Part shown: positions 46,935 through 59,130 of the stretch, one piece after another | Layout of the letters: every line of letters begins with the position of its first letter | Position numbering within the stretch: the first letter of the stretch is position 1 | From: Marsupella aquatica | Lineage: Eukaryota > Marchantiophyta | DNA length: 64,000 nucleotides | Direction: 5' to 3' | NCBI GenBank assembly: GCA_973895155.1 | Contig: OZ316893.1 | Location: 8,618,001-8,682,000 of the forward strand | The notes under the pieces: model-generated | What the model was told of the DNA's origin: nothing | Seen by the model: only the letters and a program-made list of their open reading frames with translations | The model's database searches: none | Program-made: the position numbers and the translations under genes

Positions 46935-49505
46935 TTGCCTTGAACCTAAAAGACATCACAATGTTCATGCCATTACTTAGGACACCACTGGAACCCAGTC
47001 TTCAGTTGACCCACATGAGATATTCCAGATTTTAAGTGAAGTCATGATATAAATATGTACTATATTATGATATATGATAATGATGTCATAAAGTCTCAAA
47101 CATTGTCAGGTAGTAGATTGGACATTGGACCATGCTGGAAACATTTCAGCTTAACTGCGGATCCAAAAGTACTCAATATAATGGACATATCCAAAGATAT
47201 ACAAGGCTTTTGTCTTAAGACAGTGGATAACTTTTATTGAAGGAAGTTGTCAAGACATCACATCCCATTTTGAAAATGCGCTAATTGCAGAGTTTGTGAC
47301 AGGTGCTCAAGACGCCGGTCGGAAGAAAAGATGTCTGTCATCAGATTTCTTAGATTGACAAATGAGATTAAATGTTGATAATTAACAATGAGGATATGCA
47401 CTTTTAACCTAATGTTAGTCAAGTGTTCTTTTGGGGTTTTGATGATGTTGTTTATAAGCAATTGGGGTATGTCAGCATCCTATAAAATGCATCAAAAGAG
47501 GTGTTTAGCCATAATTTTGTCATCTCAAGTTCATTTACTTTTTAAAATTTGTTTGGTCAGTAGGTATAAAAAATAATGGTATTGGTCTCGTTTTTGTATT
47601 TGGCCATAGTTAAAAATTGAATGAGAAATTTATATATACTGTTCTTAATCCTAAACTTGCTGGTCACGTTTTTTGTGTTGGCCATTTCTAAAAATTGAAC
47701 GAGAAATTCATATATAATGTTTCTTAAACCTAACTTGCAACACCAGAATTTTTAGTTCTCCTGATACGCTCACCTGATTGTTGCATCCACATGCATCAGC
47801 AAAATAAGCTTACAGCTTATGGATGCAACAATATGGATGCAACAATCATGTTCTTGCTGGAACGATTGGGCACCCATGATCTGTGGCCATCCAATTTCCG
47901 ACTGTTCTGTCTACTTTTGGTTGTGACGATTGTCCCCTCATTTTGTGGCTTTGGTGTAAGGAATTGTCACCCTAGGTAAATGCAGATTTGAAGCAAAAGA
48001 AGACACTTGAGGCTCCCCTGCCACCCTGGGTGGAAACGGAGCAATTGCAAGATGGTGAGAGCAATCCTTGAAACATGTAGCAAAGGAATCTGATGTCTTT
48101 GTAGGTGGTTGACATGTATACCAAATGTGAGAGCACAGAGGATGCAAGGCGTGGTTTTGATTTCAACATGTTGTGGCAAGTAGCCATTTGGATGTTTAGG
48201 GTATGTTTCCCCCCATAACTCAGACAGTAACAGATGTTTTGATTTTGTCGTTGAACAAGAGAATCGCAACATGGTACAGTTCACCTCAATGCTGTGAAAT
48301 CAAATTGAAGAGAGGAGTGTGTGGAAGTGTGGCTTAGGAATGGATGACCTTCAGGTACAGTTCACCAGAAGTGCCATCATAGCCTTGGATGCGTGGATGA
48401 TATTGAAGCAGATGGGAAGATCATCCGTGCAGAACCCTCGCAAAGATACTAGAAAATCAGCCATGGACTGTCTAAAAGTAGACCGTAGCAGATGAATGAC
48501 ACAGAGGTGTGACAGCAAATCATCTCAGCGATTACAACATATAAACTATGGAAATTAAGACACTACATTTCACGTCTTTGACACATATACGCAGCCAAAA
48601 CCGATAGCGCAAGTGAAGCCCCAAAAGTAATTGAACAATCTCAATGTTAGTGTGACGTAATGAGTGTACATTTTCACCTCTTATCCTGTGATTGGATATT
48701 AAGTACATGGATCTGAGAACTCTAGTCTGTCCAACAGATGATCTATAAACCAGCAACGTGCACATGGAAGAATTGAGCTCCGGACAGGTCCAAGGCAGCG
48801 TCAGGTGTGAGCTCTCATCCTTAATGCATCGACAGCCCGTGGAAGATACCATAGTTTGGCACCTGGGCGAGCTAAACAACTCCACATAAGCTTTTTCCTG
48901 ACAATATTTTCAATTTGGGGAAGATTGCACTAGCTTCTTGATCTAGAAGCATGTCAGTATCTCCAAAGTGTACAGACTTCAATTCACGCATCTCAGGTCT
49001 CTGCGGTCTTCAAAGACGGATATTATACAGCGAATATTTCATACAGGCGAGCCAGCAATTTGACGCCGATTTTGGAGGCATTTCACTCCAGCACTCATCT
49101 CGTGCGGTGAAATGATTGTCCACGGTCCTTCCTTCCGCTGCCACATATCATTCTGGGTTGATCTATTCATGACAGTAGCGCACTTCACAGAAAGCAGTGC
49201 AATACAATCCTTGAATTGAAGAGAATATTTGGATCAATTAAGTTTACAGTCCATCACCAAATTGAAAGACTTCTTCACCAACAGGAGAGGCTTGTAATGT
49301 TCAGGGTCAAAGATTATGATTGGGAGGATATTACAGTTCGTTGCAATGCGTAAGGGCATTTTGACAGGAAGGGATACATGTCACGCTCGAGGGGGACAAT
49401 AGGCTCACGGATGGACAACCCTGTGCTATATCGTACTACTAATTTGACTCCTGTTTTGACGGGCAAAGTGAAAAATGGCTGAAACAATTCACAAGGCTTG
49501 TCATC
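46935..49505. other. Intergenic with small repeats
   Basis: An ~83-bp tandem duplication lies at about 47577-47740 (shared GGCCAT...TAAAAATTGAA(T/C)GAGAAATT). A short inverted pair, TTGTTGCATCC near 47779 and GGATGCAACAA near 47820, forms a hairpin. I see no supported gene in the remaining sequence. Confidence 0.4.
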
Positions 49506-50599
49506 TCACCATATAGTTGGCTTCCGTTCAAACCCCTGAGGAATCTCATCTTTCCAGGGTGATACCTCAACACTACTAACTCTGGCTGCCGCCGGTCCCT
49601 GATGACACTTTTGAATAAGAGAATCCACGGTGGCAGATTTGCCAGAAAACACAGCTTCTACTGACCCGTCTTTCAAGTTTCTAACCCATCCGTTTACACC
49701 AAGCTGCTGTGCAGTGTCGACTGTCCAGTTGCGGTAGTACACTCCTTGAACCTTTCCTTTAATGATCACATTAACCTGATCCACAAATCCCCAAACCCTG
49801 AGTGACGAATGTCCATATTCATTAAAGCCATCCCACTTTCTGCATCAGTGAACCATGCATTGCTAACCTAACATGAGAAAGTTCTCGGCAAATCATAAGT
49901 CGCTCAGCACTATCTGCACACCGTGAACAGGCAGGGAGCAAGAAATGACCCGGTTTCAATTTCCGACACAAACACAGTCAGCTCCCCTATCTCTGTTCAG
50001 AATTGTACCAGGAGAGGGATACAGAAACTGATAACGGGTGGAATACCTGAATCTAAGTCCACTGTAGAACACCCAGTTTACGTTATCACTCTCAACAGAA
50101 CTGACTGAGAACGAGATATAGCGAGCGATCGGAATTCCGACAGATTGGTGAATTCATCAAGAAATTGATTTTGGGTGGAGGGCCAGAGAATACCAAGCGG
50201 GACAAAGAGCCCCTCTGAGAGTTCGAAAACTAAAGCTCGGCCAACGGTAACCCTGAGCATAGTAAGCGTCAATCACCAGCCATGGCATAATGATGCTTTC
50301 AAATGAATTGTCCGAACCTTTGCTCACAGTAAGATTCCATATATTTCAGTATCACGCATGTGAGGAGCTCGAAGTCTAGTCAATGTCACAAGAGTTTAGG
50401 TCGTCAACGCGGTTTAGGCTAAGGGAAATGGGGACTTTTCTCTAAAAGAAATGTTTGAAGCTGTGGTCTAGCAGTATGCACATTCGAGCCATCTGGAGGG
50501 ATCAACGTCGAGCGGTTTAGCTTGCCCTTCGACTACACAGCTAACAATCTCCTCACGAACTTGCTACTTACCACTGCGCTTCATATGATATGCGCGATG

Positions 50600-50679
<80 letters not shown>

Positions 50680-50770
50680 CAGAGAAGCAAAGGCGTACCG
50701 TTTTAGAGGCGATTTCCGCATCGCCATCTTTGGAGGCCACGGAGGGCTCTTCGGCGGGTGCGGAGCTCAT
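49506..50770 (-). CDS. Acylphosphatase
   Basis: Two exons on the minus strand: exon 1 50770-50699 (24 codons, ATG at 50770) and exon 2 49775-49506. The 923-bp GT-AG intron joins them in phase 0. The product is 113 residues, a 24-residue acidic/serine leader and an ~89-residue acylphosphatase domain. The substrate-binding signature GKVQGVYYR carries the catalytic Arg39, and GWVRNLKDGSVEAVF carries the catalytic Asn57; both residues are present. The family hydrolyses acyl phosphates to a carboxylate and phosphate in the cytosol. The first 24 residues have no clear targeting character. The intron begins near a long CT tract on the coding strand. Exon 1 was assigned because it supplies an ATG and the right phase at the correct distance; it is less certain than exon 2. 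Confidence 0.9.
50602..50678. repeat. (GA)n microsatellite inside the acylphosphatase intron
   Basis: About 38 uninterrupted GA units (CT on the gene strand), starting about 20 bp inside the intron from the exon 1 donor. Likely length-variable between individuals. Confidence 0.95.
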
Positions 50771-52279
50771 ACTCAGAGCACCTGGGCCAAGACGACGACC
50801 AGCAGCAGCAGCAGCAGCACTGTGATTGTGAAGTGCCAACCTCCCGAATTGACGACCACAAGAGGAATCAGTTCGCGGTGCAGAGCATGACGACGCCTGG
50901 TACTCAAACTCTGGCAGGATTGGCGGAAGGGGGCCCCGAACAATCCCGCAAGCAGGACGCGCTGAGAACAACAACAACGGTGCCAACACCATTATTGGAA
51001 TTCCGGAAGGTTTTCCTCCACAAGGTCCGCCATTCTTCGAAGCTGCGAGGTGCAATTGTGTGGTTTTGGAAGAGGTGGTTGATAGTTGTTCGTTACTATT
51101 GATCGGGGAGCTTTGGACGTTTGGTGGGGTCTGAACTTTCCTCCACACGCGTCACGTCACCATTGGGCACGGTGTAAATTTATTAACTCCCCCTCTTCTT
51201 TAACGATATATGTTTTATGGTAATACTAACTTGAATGCTAATAGAAACGACTAGCGTGATTACCAGACCCTGAAGACACTAAAAAGTCTTGAAATAAAAG
51301 AATTCTACACTGTTCCCTACATTTTTGTCCCATCCCTGATTTTTAGCCAGTCTTTTTCATTTGTCTTTATTTGGAGTCAATGTCGTGTCACTTTCTTTCA
51401 TCTTGGCTCCTGTCCCTATTTTTTGTTCACCCTTATGTGTGTTGTCATTGTCACTTTTGTCTTTGTTAAGAGTTATGGTCTACAGACTTCACTTTACACC
51501 ATAGGCTTTTAAAATAGCTTCCCTTTGCTAACTATTAGTAAGATGACAAAAATAATCATACATGATTATCATTTTGACATTGTGTCTAAGTGTGTGTCTA
51601 ATTGTAGGCTCACAGGACAACACCCCAAGCTTGCACTTATCCACGTTTTGTACTTCATCATAAGTGCATGTTGCACTTATCCATATGTGTGTGTTGCACT
51701 TTCCAATAAGTGCCAATGAAATCACTTAATATGCACTTCCACAAATGTCTTGTCAGGTCATTTGCATTGACTTCTCATACCCAGAATCCTTGTGGTGCAC
51801 AATTTGACTGGATAATGGCATGAAACTACAATGTGTAGTCATCTGTTGCACTTATCAATAAATGCTTCTAACATATGTGTTGCAGTCATTGATTGTGCAT
51901 CTGTACTCTTATAGACGGAAAATGCCCTTATGTATTTGTTGCTTAGTGAAGAGTGACCTGCATTTATAGACAATGCATTTTTTTGGAGCATTTACAAAGG
52001 AATTTGCTGTATTATCGAGGGACTACACGATCACCTTGCAGTTACCCACGGAATGCAGTTATACACGTTGCACTTATCCATGGTAGACTGTCCATAACAT
52101 TTCATTGTTTTTTGTGTCCAAAATTTTCTCTAGATTCACAGTCTAGAGGCTTCACTCCAGAAGCCTAGACACAATTCTAGCTTCTCATCACCATTTATTA
52201 GTAAACTTTTCCACAATGACAGAAAGAAGAAATCATAGGTGCCGAATGCATCAAGAGAAATTTCTGGATGCTCATCTTA
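50771..52279. other. 5' flank of acylphosphatase and intergenic sequence
   Basis: 50771-51150 is GC-richer with a CAG/AGC run near 50800 and is probably promoter and 5' UTR on the minus strand. The rest is AT-rich with repeated TTGCACTTATCCA words (51620-51700, 51845, 52065), a loose degenerate repeat. No further gene supported. Confidence 0.4.
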
Positions 52280-52296
52280 AGAGCTGTCTTCAATGG

Positions 52297-52456
52297 CCCA
52301 TAGAGGCATGACTTTGTGGTAACTCAATTGAATAGAGACACTAATAGGTCTTAGATTCAACTATTGTGGTTGACTATTGTGATTTCCCCTTTTAAAATTT
52401 ATATAAAAAAAAAGAAAAAAAAGAAAAAAAAGAAAAAAAAGAAAAAAAAGAAAAAA
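52297..52456 (+). mobile_element. tRNA-derived SINE, copy 3, with exact insertion footprint
   Basis: The head GGCATGACTTTGTGGTAAC contains an A box-like element (TGGTAACTCAATTGAA), and AGATTCAACTATTG is B box-like. The tail is a long (AAAAAAAG)n poly(A)-type run. AGAGCTGTCTTCAATGG (52280-52296) and AGAGCTATCTTCAATGG (52457-52473) form a 17-bp target-site duplication with one mismatch. This is the clearest copy of the family and fixes its boundaries at about 160 bp. Confidence 0.88.
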
Positions 52457-52473
52457 AGAGCTATCTTCAATGG

Positions 52474-53409
52474 AGAAGGTTTAGAGGGCCAACATGTTCA
52501 TCCGTCAGTTTGTACCAGGGTCTGATTTGCACTGATATGTTTCTTTTCAGGACTCAATGGTGAAAACTCACGCACCCACAATCTTGCCAAACACAATAGT
52601 AACATTGAAGAACAAGGTGAAATGAACGGGGATCAGTGATGTTAAGCCCCAAAAAGCGAGGGAGTGTATATTCTCATACCTACAGTACACAGATTGACTC
52701 ATGAAGTCTGGGAGTGATTGAGGTCATGGAGCACTTCTGTGTCACTCTTGTTATCTCATCTTGTTCCAGCAGAACCGTTGTGAGTTAGAGTAAAAGCACA
52801 TCTGAAGCCCTTATGGCAGTTTCAGGCCCCATTCAAATCCTGAGTTGCTCAACTGAGAACTACGCTCAACCCACCTTGGATCTGTGCCAAAATAAATGTT
52901 GACTCACAAAACCACCTAGTTCAACAAACCATTATTCCATCAGTCAGAGCCTGAATGGAAGACAGGCCAGTCAAGCATTCTTGCAACCATATCTTGCACA
53001 ACTCATTCATGCCTTTATTATACAATTAGCTTATATCATCAATCCATTCCTTTATATGACCCTTTGGAAGGCTACAAGGAACAAGGACCTGGTCGGACGT
53101 GAAGATGTGGGAGATGAAGATGTGTTTTGACTAGGGGGGAAAAATGCCTTTTGTGCAATTGGGGAAAACAACAGAAATACTAGTCAGCATTTCAAGTTGG
53201 ATCTGTGTCTAGAAAAAAGGTAGGGATGCCATCCACCACTGCACGCCCAAACAACCTCCCCTCAACCCTAAACTATTCCAATGCCCGGGCAGGGCCCAAT
53301 GGGGACTGCCGGTGGGGATGCTCTTACCTTACAAATCTCTGCCATGTTAAAAATGTACAGTAGTGTCAGTGAAATTTATTTGGTAGCAAAAACACCAACC
53401 CATCTTGTG
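52474..53409. other. Anonymous intergenic sequence
   Basis: No gene seen. Confidence 0.35.
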
Positions 53410-53670
53410 TCAGATAAACTGCTGTTAGACTTCTATAACCATGGTTGCACTGGAGCAGAGTAGTCTAAACAAACCGCAATTAGAGGTCTACTAACCATGG
53501 TAGAGTAGAGTAGAGTAGAGTAGAGTAGAGTAGAGTAGAGTAGCCAAACCGCTGTTAGACGTCTACGAACCATGGTTGCCCTGGAATAGAGTAGAGTAGC
53601 CAAACCGCAGTTAGAGGTCTCCTAACATGGTTGCACTGGAATAGAGTAGCGTAGAGTAGAGACCTGATTT
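53410..53670. repeat. Minisatellite and (AGAGT)n upstream of the proteasome gene
   Basis: Four units of about 45-60 bp share GTTAGA-GTCT-CTAACCATGG words and end in runs of AGAGT, the longest being about 53500-53545. The array stops about 210 bp before the PBD start codon, so it lies in the promoter/5' UTR zone. Confidence 0.85.
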
Positions 53671-53882
53671 CTTTGCTTGTGTCTGAAACCTCGAGAACAC
53701 AGAAACATTGTTCGAAGCACGTCTCTAACCTCAACAAAGAAGAAACATATCTCTTTGAAGCCCGGTTCTGGATTGCCGAACAATTTCGGAGCGAAGGCGT
53801 TGGAGGAGGGTGTGGAATTTGCAATCGAGAGTGGTACGAGGATCGTGGTGGTGAGGCCAGAGAAGCTGAGCATCGCGCGACA

Positions 53883-55787
53883 ATGGAGTGCTTATTTGGA
53901 TTTTTGGGTGACAAGTTCGCGTTGGTGGTCGCCGATACCTCGCAGGTGCAGAGCATCGTAGTGCAGAAGACTAGCGAGGACAAGATCATGCTGCTCGACT
54001 CTCACAAGCTTCTGGGAACGATCGGCGAGGCTGGCGACCGGTTGGTTTCTCTCCTTCCCTCTGTTCTCGTGCTCGAGTGGCTTTTCGTCCTTGTTCTCGA
54101 CCGAACGAGTGGGGAAATGAGTCAATTGCTGAACGAGAGGCCTGTTCTTTCGATAGGTCGAGCTGTGGTACGGAGAAGATCAAAAATTGAGATATATGGC
54201 TGGGAGCTAGTGCGTTTCAGCCGAGGAGTTTAGGGTTCGCGGTGGGGAAGTTCTAGAGTGAGGATTTCATTTATTTAGGGTTGGGGGAACCAACTCTTGC
54301 TCTTGTCTGACCAGTTTCTAGGTTAAATATATGTCAATTCCTATGGCGGGAGATGTTACTTCATCATCGTTCTGTTCGCCGCTATTCTAGCGGAGCTGGT
54401 AGGGAAGAGACTATATTTTATCATTCATCAAGCTTGTCGAAGCCCCTGAAATTAGGTTGTGCTCCATTCGTGTTGAAGTAGTATGGAAATGTGGACGCGT
54501 ATTATCGGGGAAAGTTAGATTGGCCTAATCTGGAGTTTTCTCCACGACTATCTGGTTGAGATAAGGTCTTGCCATAACAATGGCCGTGAGCCATGAATCG
54601 GACAAGAATTTGAGAAGTCTTTATGATAACTTCCTAGTTCGATTCTGTAGCAGGAGGGCAGTTCTTCCGGGCAACAGAACTTACAGTGTCGGTTGTTCTG
54701 GTATCGTCTCAAATATGGCATGATATCAACGGAGAATTCCTTGTATTCGCCTTCCCTAACCCTAAACTTCACACCACTACCATTTTACACAGGGTGAAGG
54801 TTATTTCAAATGATGAAATTTTTTGACAGCCAGGAATACGAATGATTTCATCGTTGCTCTGTCTTTAACAAGTGGAGCTTGGAATTTGCAGGGTGCAATT
54901 TTCTGAGTTTATTCAAAAGAACATTCTTCTGTACCAGTTTCGCAATGGGATTCCTCTCTCCACCGCTGCTGCTGCCAATTTTACTTGTGGGGAACTGGCC
55001 CATGCTCTCAGAAAGGTTTGAATCTGCATATCACAAACCCTACAGGGGGTATTCATTAGCTTGGCCCGTAAGGCCTTGCTCTATTTCAGAATCTAGAATG
55101 GTGCCCTTACTGAAGTAGACATCATGTGTTGTGCTCAACAGATTTCAACTGAGCCCTTACTGTATCTGGATGCAAGTTTTTATGTTTTTAACTCAATTTC
55201 AAAATAACGCATTATGTCAACTGATCTGAGCTGTGTGCAGAGCCCATATTATGTGAATATGATGATTGCTGGGTTTGATGCTGATACTGGCCCTTCTCTC
55301 TATTATCTGGATTACATTTCAACCCTTCACAAAGTCGAAAAAGGATCGTTAGGCTATGGTGAGTCTCATTTTCTTTGAGTGAGTTCCCGATGGATACATT
55401 CTGCATCGTATTTAGAAGGAACATTCACACAGCCCATATAAGAGGGGTTTACTTGGAACCGTTATGAACTGTTACTGGCTATTGTTAGATTTCAGACCAT
55501 GTGCTAATGTCTAGAAATACTGATAATCGTTTGCAGGCGCATACTTCATCTTGTCATTGATGGACAAGTATTACAAGAAGAACATGAATTTGGAGGAGGC
55601 TCTGGTATTGGTAGATATGTGCATTCAAGAAATCAAATCAAGGTTGATGGGTGCTCCACCGAACTTTGTAGTCAAGATTGTGGACAAGGATGGTGCACGA
55701 GAGCTAACCTGGCGGAAGACTGTAGAGGACACCAGTGGTCCCCCAACAGACCAACTCACCCCTGTTGAGGTTACTGTCCAAGCTTAG
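53883..55787 (+). CDS. PBD: 20S proteasome subunit beta type-2 (beta-4)
   Basis: Four exons, 53883-54040, 54892-55015, 55241-55358 and 55537-55787, all with GT-AG borders. They total 651 bp, giving 216 residues, close to the usual plant size. The N-terminus [18 protein letters not shown] and [14 protein letters not shown] match the beta-4 (PBD) family. [40 protein letters not shown] and [20 protein letters not shown] follow in order. This subunit sits in the inner beta ring of the 20S core in cytosol and nucleus. It is a non-catalytic subunit: there is no propeptide with an exposed N-terminal threonine. A slightly longer C-terminal tail (from about [10 protein letters not shown]) is visible. 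A tandem minisatellite lies just upstream. Confidence 0.96.
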
Positions 55788-56865
55788 GCCGAAACTGAAA
55801 CAGTATACACAGGTGACTTCGAAAATGGATTGGGTGTACAGACCTTCAAGGTGGTACCCACAGTGAAGGAGGGAATTTAGGAAATCCTATAACAGGACTC
55901 ATTTACAGTTTTGTACCCCTTGCCGTTTCAATTCATTTTGTTGCATTTTTGTTTGTTGCTTCTTTGGCGAGGACCTTATGTTATAGATAATTTGGGCATC
56001 GATGGGACATATTTTGTCAACAGTCAAATCCTAAATTTCGTTGCCCTTGTTTACTTTCAGAAATTTGAAAAACAGTGGCTGATACCCAGAAGTTCCATCA
56101 CTCTTTCCCTCCTTGGTGTGTTTCTGCCATATTGTGTTCCAATGAATTTTGGAGGAAGATCTCCCCATGCTTGTGATGCAATCTTCTATATATATGTTAC
56201 TTCTAGCCTTAATGCAGCTCCTCTATTTCTGTCACTCCTTGCCATTGTATTGGACTTATCCCTCTCCCCAGTTGATTCAACTGTGCTTGCCCGTACACGT
56301 GATCTACTCTGAGGTGTAAAGACTACACTCGAAATACATATTTATCCAAGACCCTATGTGCTCTAAAGAAGCAACCCCTTGGCCACAATCCATGGACCAA
56401 ATGACACAAAGTTTGCAAATGGGACATCTCGACAGTTTCACAACACTAACAAGAGCAATGGGTTCCTTATTTTATACTTTATTGCATTATACGGTTCACA
56501 AGCAGACCGTCCAGGTATTGTTGAACAAGACTATGTTGAAAAGTATACTTCACAACTTGAAGATACTCACTGACCTTTGTTCTTGCAATCTAGAAAGGTC
56601 CTTGCAGCCATGTTGAGTAAGTCAATTTACATTGAATGGAGTTGCATTAAGAACTTGCAAATGTTCTCTTAGGGCAACTGGGAACTTGGCCCCTAGATGT
56701 ATTTTTTTTATTAGTGGCAAAAAAATAGCCAAAATCCACCTCACTGAAAATTCTTGGCCACTTTTGGTGACAATCTGCCAGTTTACACTTAGCCATAGCC
56801 CCTCTGGCAAATTATCGTTGAAATGCTGGGAGATCTGGTGGCAGAAAATAATCTGGGAAAATTAG
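55788..56865. other. PBD 3' flank and anonymous sequence
   Basis: The first part is probably the 3' UTR of PBD. Overlapping frames at 55911-56312 and 56356-56616 have no recognisable family, and I do not annotate them. Confidence 0.35.
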
Positions 56866-57200
56866 TCAAGAAATATCCTCAGCATCTTCTCCTTCACACA
56901 AGGTAAATATCCTTAGCATCTTCTTCTTTACACAAGGTAAGTATCGTCAGCAGCTTCTCCCTCGCACAAGGTGGCAAATAGGTCCAAAATTAATCTAAGA
57001 AAATGAAGGAAAAATATCCTTAGCATATTCTCCTTCACACAAATATCACCAGCTACAAGGTGGGCAACAGATCAAAATGTGTAGGAATTTAGCGGAAATT
57101 TTTTTTCCTCTCTTGTCCTTCACATAAGGTGGCAAAGAGGCCAGAAGGTAATCTAGAAACGCTAGTGAGGAATCTCCTTAGTATCGTCTCCTTCACACGA
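56866..57200. repeat. Degenerate tandem repeat, ~40-bp core
   Basis: Units with ATCCT(C/T)AGCATCTTCTCCTT and CACACAAGGTAA recur at about 56870, 56910, 56945, 57030 and 57175, with spacing that later widens to about 110-150 bp. Confidence 0.65.
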
Positions 57201-58310
57201 TCACCCCCTAGGTACTTTTATCAATCAATTGTGTAGACTCAAAAAGGTTGCAGGGGCTTCCCCTAACTAACAATAATAAAATAATAATACATTTAGCCAT
57301 ACATTTGCAGGTTTCTTTTAGGATTAAGATGCGCAACTCTTTGACGTTTGGGATGGGCAACATAGACTTCTTGTGCAATGTTTACATCCATTTTATGCGT
57401 TATTGTATTGTATTTCACCAATCAAATTCCAAGTGCCCCGGAGATTGCAAGAGGGACTGGTTTCACTTTTATGGTGCTTTCTGCTTCGTCATTTGTTACT
57501 CCGTCCCACCATAATCACTAGGTTCAAGTGACAACAGGGGCACCACATAATTATATTGTTTTGTCATTTATTACTCCGTCCGATCATAATGAGTCATTCA
57601 AAAGTGATACCTTGTCCACCAAACAATCTATGTTATTAATTTATTGAGATCCCTGTTTTGTCATTGCTACACCATCCCAGGACAATTTTTGACCCACAAG
57701 TTTTTCCAAAATTCCTGGCACCTCATGTGGTCATGTCATCATTTTCCGGCTAGGCAAAAATGTGCATGATTGAGGTTTCTGTAAACACACCTATTAGTGT
57801 TTGTGTGAGCGTCAGCAAAAATGGTTATGCCATGGAACCATAAAAAATTAGAAGCTAAATTCTAAAGAACAAAGAGCCAGAGGGGTAAAACCCAAATGTG
57901 CTTTGGAAGTGTGTGCAGCCTTTTTGGAAACGTGCTACTAAATCTTAGTCCTTTACTTACCTGTTGAGCCCACCCTTTTGCCTTTTGGTAACCCTCAATC
58001 TTGTAATCCACAAGTTATAATTGACATAATTGGTATTTGAATTGAAGGGGCAAACCAGAGAAACTTTTGGGGCATGCAAATAGTATTACCAAGGTCAATT
58101 AAGCTAATGAGTTTAGAATACCCTTCATTGGGTCTGTGGGATCATGTGTCTATAGGTCTGGAGCTTTGTTGTTGTTGTTGTTGTTGTTGTTGTTTTGCAG
58201 TTATATATAGTCAACCCCCCCAAATAAATAGTTACCCAACTAGGCTTTTTTCTTTGCCTCTGTGGGATTGGCTGAATTTTGTTGTGATGAGGCCTAAAAA
58301 TGGGCCCAGA
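57201..58310. other. Intergenic with one dispersed repeat and a (TTG)n run
   Basis: A member of the CCAAAATTCCTGGCACC repeat lies at about 57695-57740. A (GTT)n microsatellite lies at 58168-58193. No supported gene. Confidence 0.4.
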
Positions 58311-58314
58311 CCAA

Positions 58315-58515
58315 ATTCTCCCATCTCTGTTGTCTCTGTATTGTTGGAAGTACTGAACAAGCATTGTCAAAACATCATTTGCCGTGTATTGTCGGAAGTA
58401 TCGAACAAAGTATTGCCAAAACATGTCTGCTGTATATTGTTAGAAGTATTGAACAAAGTATTGTCAAAACATCTCTGCTGTGTATTGTCCGAAGTATTGA
58501 AAGAGTTGTTGTCAA
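58315..58515 (+). repeat. 48-bp minisatellite that keeps a reading frame
   Basis: Four units of 48 bp, so the frame is kept through all four. The plus frame (58074-58526, with ATG) reads 16-residue repeats of the type CCVLSEVLNKVLSKHL. It may be only a minisatellite; no promoter or family support is visible. Confidence 0.7.
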
Positions 58516-58924
58516 AACAGAAATGAATGCATAATTAGGCAACCCAGTAAATGCACATAAGAAAATTTACAGCTAGATATTTATTTTGAACACTCAGTGA
58601 TTTAAGCAAACATTTGGGTTTATCATAGAGTTTAGCAACCTCTTGTGACCACAAACTTTTGGTAAGCTGTGGTCACAGGCCTGGTATAGATAATAAACTT
58701 GCCAAATCGATGATCCAATTGGAAACGCTGTTTACCAGTCAATCGAGTCCCCCAAGTCTTCTTATTTCTCCCAGACTAATAGGTACCTTGACAATGCTGT
58801 CGACAGACTCTACTAAACGTGAAATCTGGGCGTACCATTTTTGCTTTATCGTAGGTTTGAAGACCTATCCCTCCCACCCTCAGGGAGCTTGCAAAATTCT
58901 ACTAGTAAAGCGCAATCAGAGTTA
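58516..58924. other. Anonymous intergenic sequence
   Basis: Nothing recognised. Confidence 0.3.
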
Positions 58925-59130
58925 CTTTCAAGAGTAAGTGCTACTTTCAAGAGTCACTGCTACTTTCAAGAGTGAAACTTCTAGACCTTAACTCTCAATA
59001 AATCAAAACTGACATGTGAAGGTGGACAAAAACCGTAACTCTCAATAAATGAAAACTGACATGTTAAGGTAGACATAAAAAAAAAGACAGTAACTCTCAA
59101 TAAGACAAAACTGACATGTGAAGGTGGACC
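58925..59130. repeat. Two short tandem repeats
   Basis: TACTTTCAAGAGT occurs three times at about 58921-58975. Then three units of about 50 bp share TAACTCTCAATAA and AAAACTGACATGTGAAGGT-GAC (58989-59130), with a weaker echo near 59212. Confidence 0.85.

Noticed and set aside
50522-51102. Plus-strand frames with (ER)n and glutamine runs
   Set aside because: They are readings of the GA and CAG microsatellites antisense to acylphosphatase exon 1.
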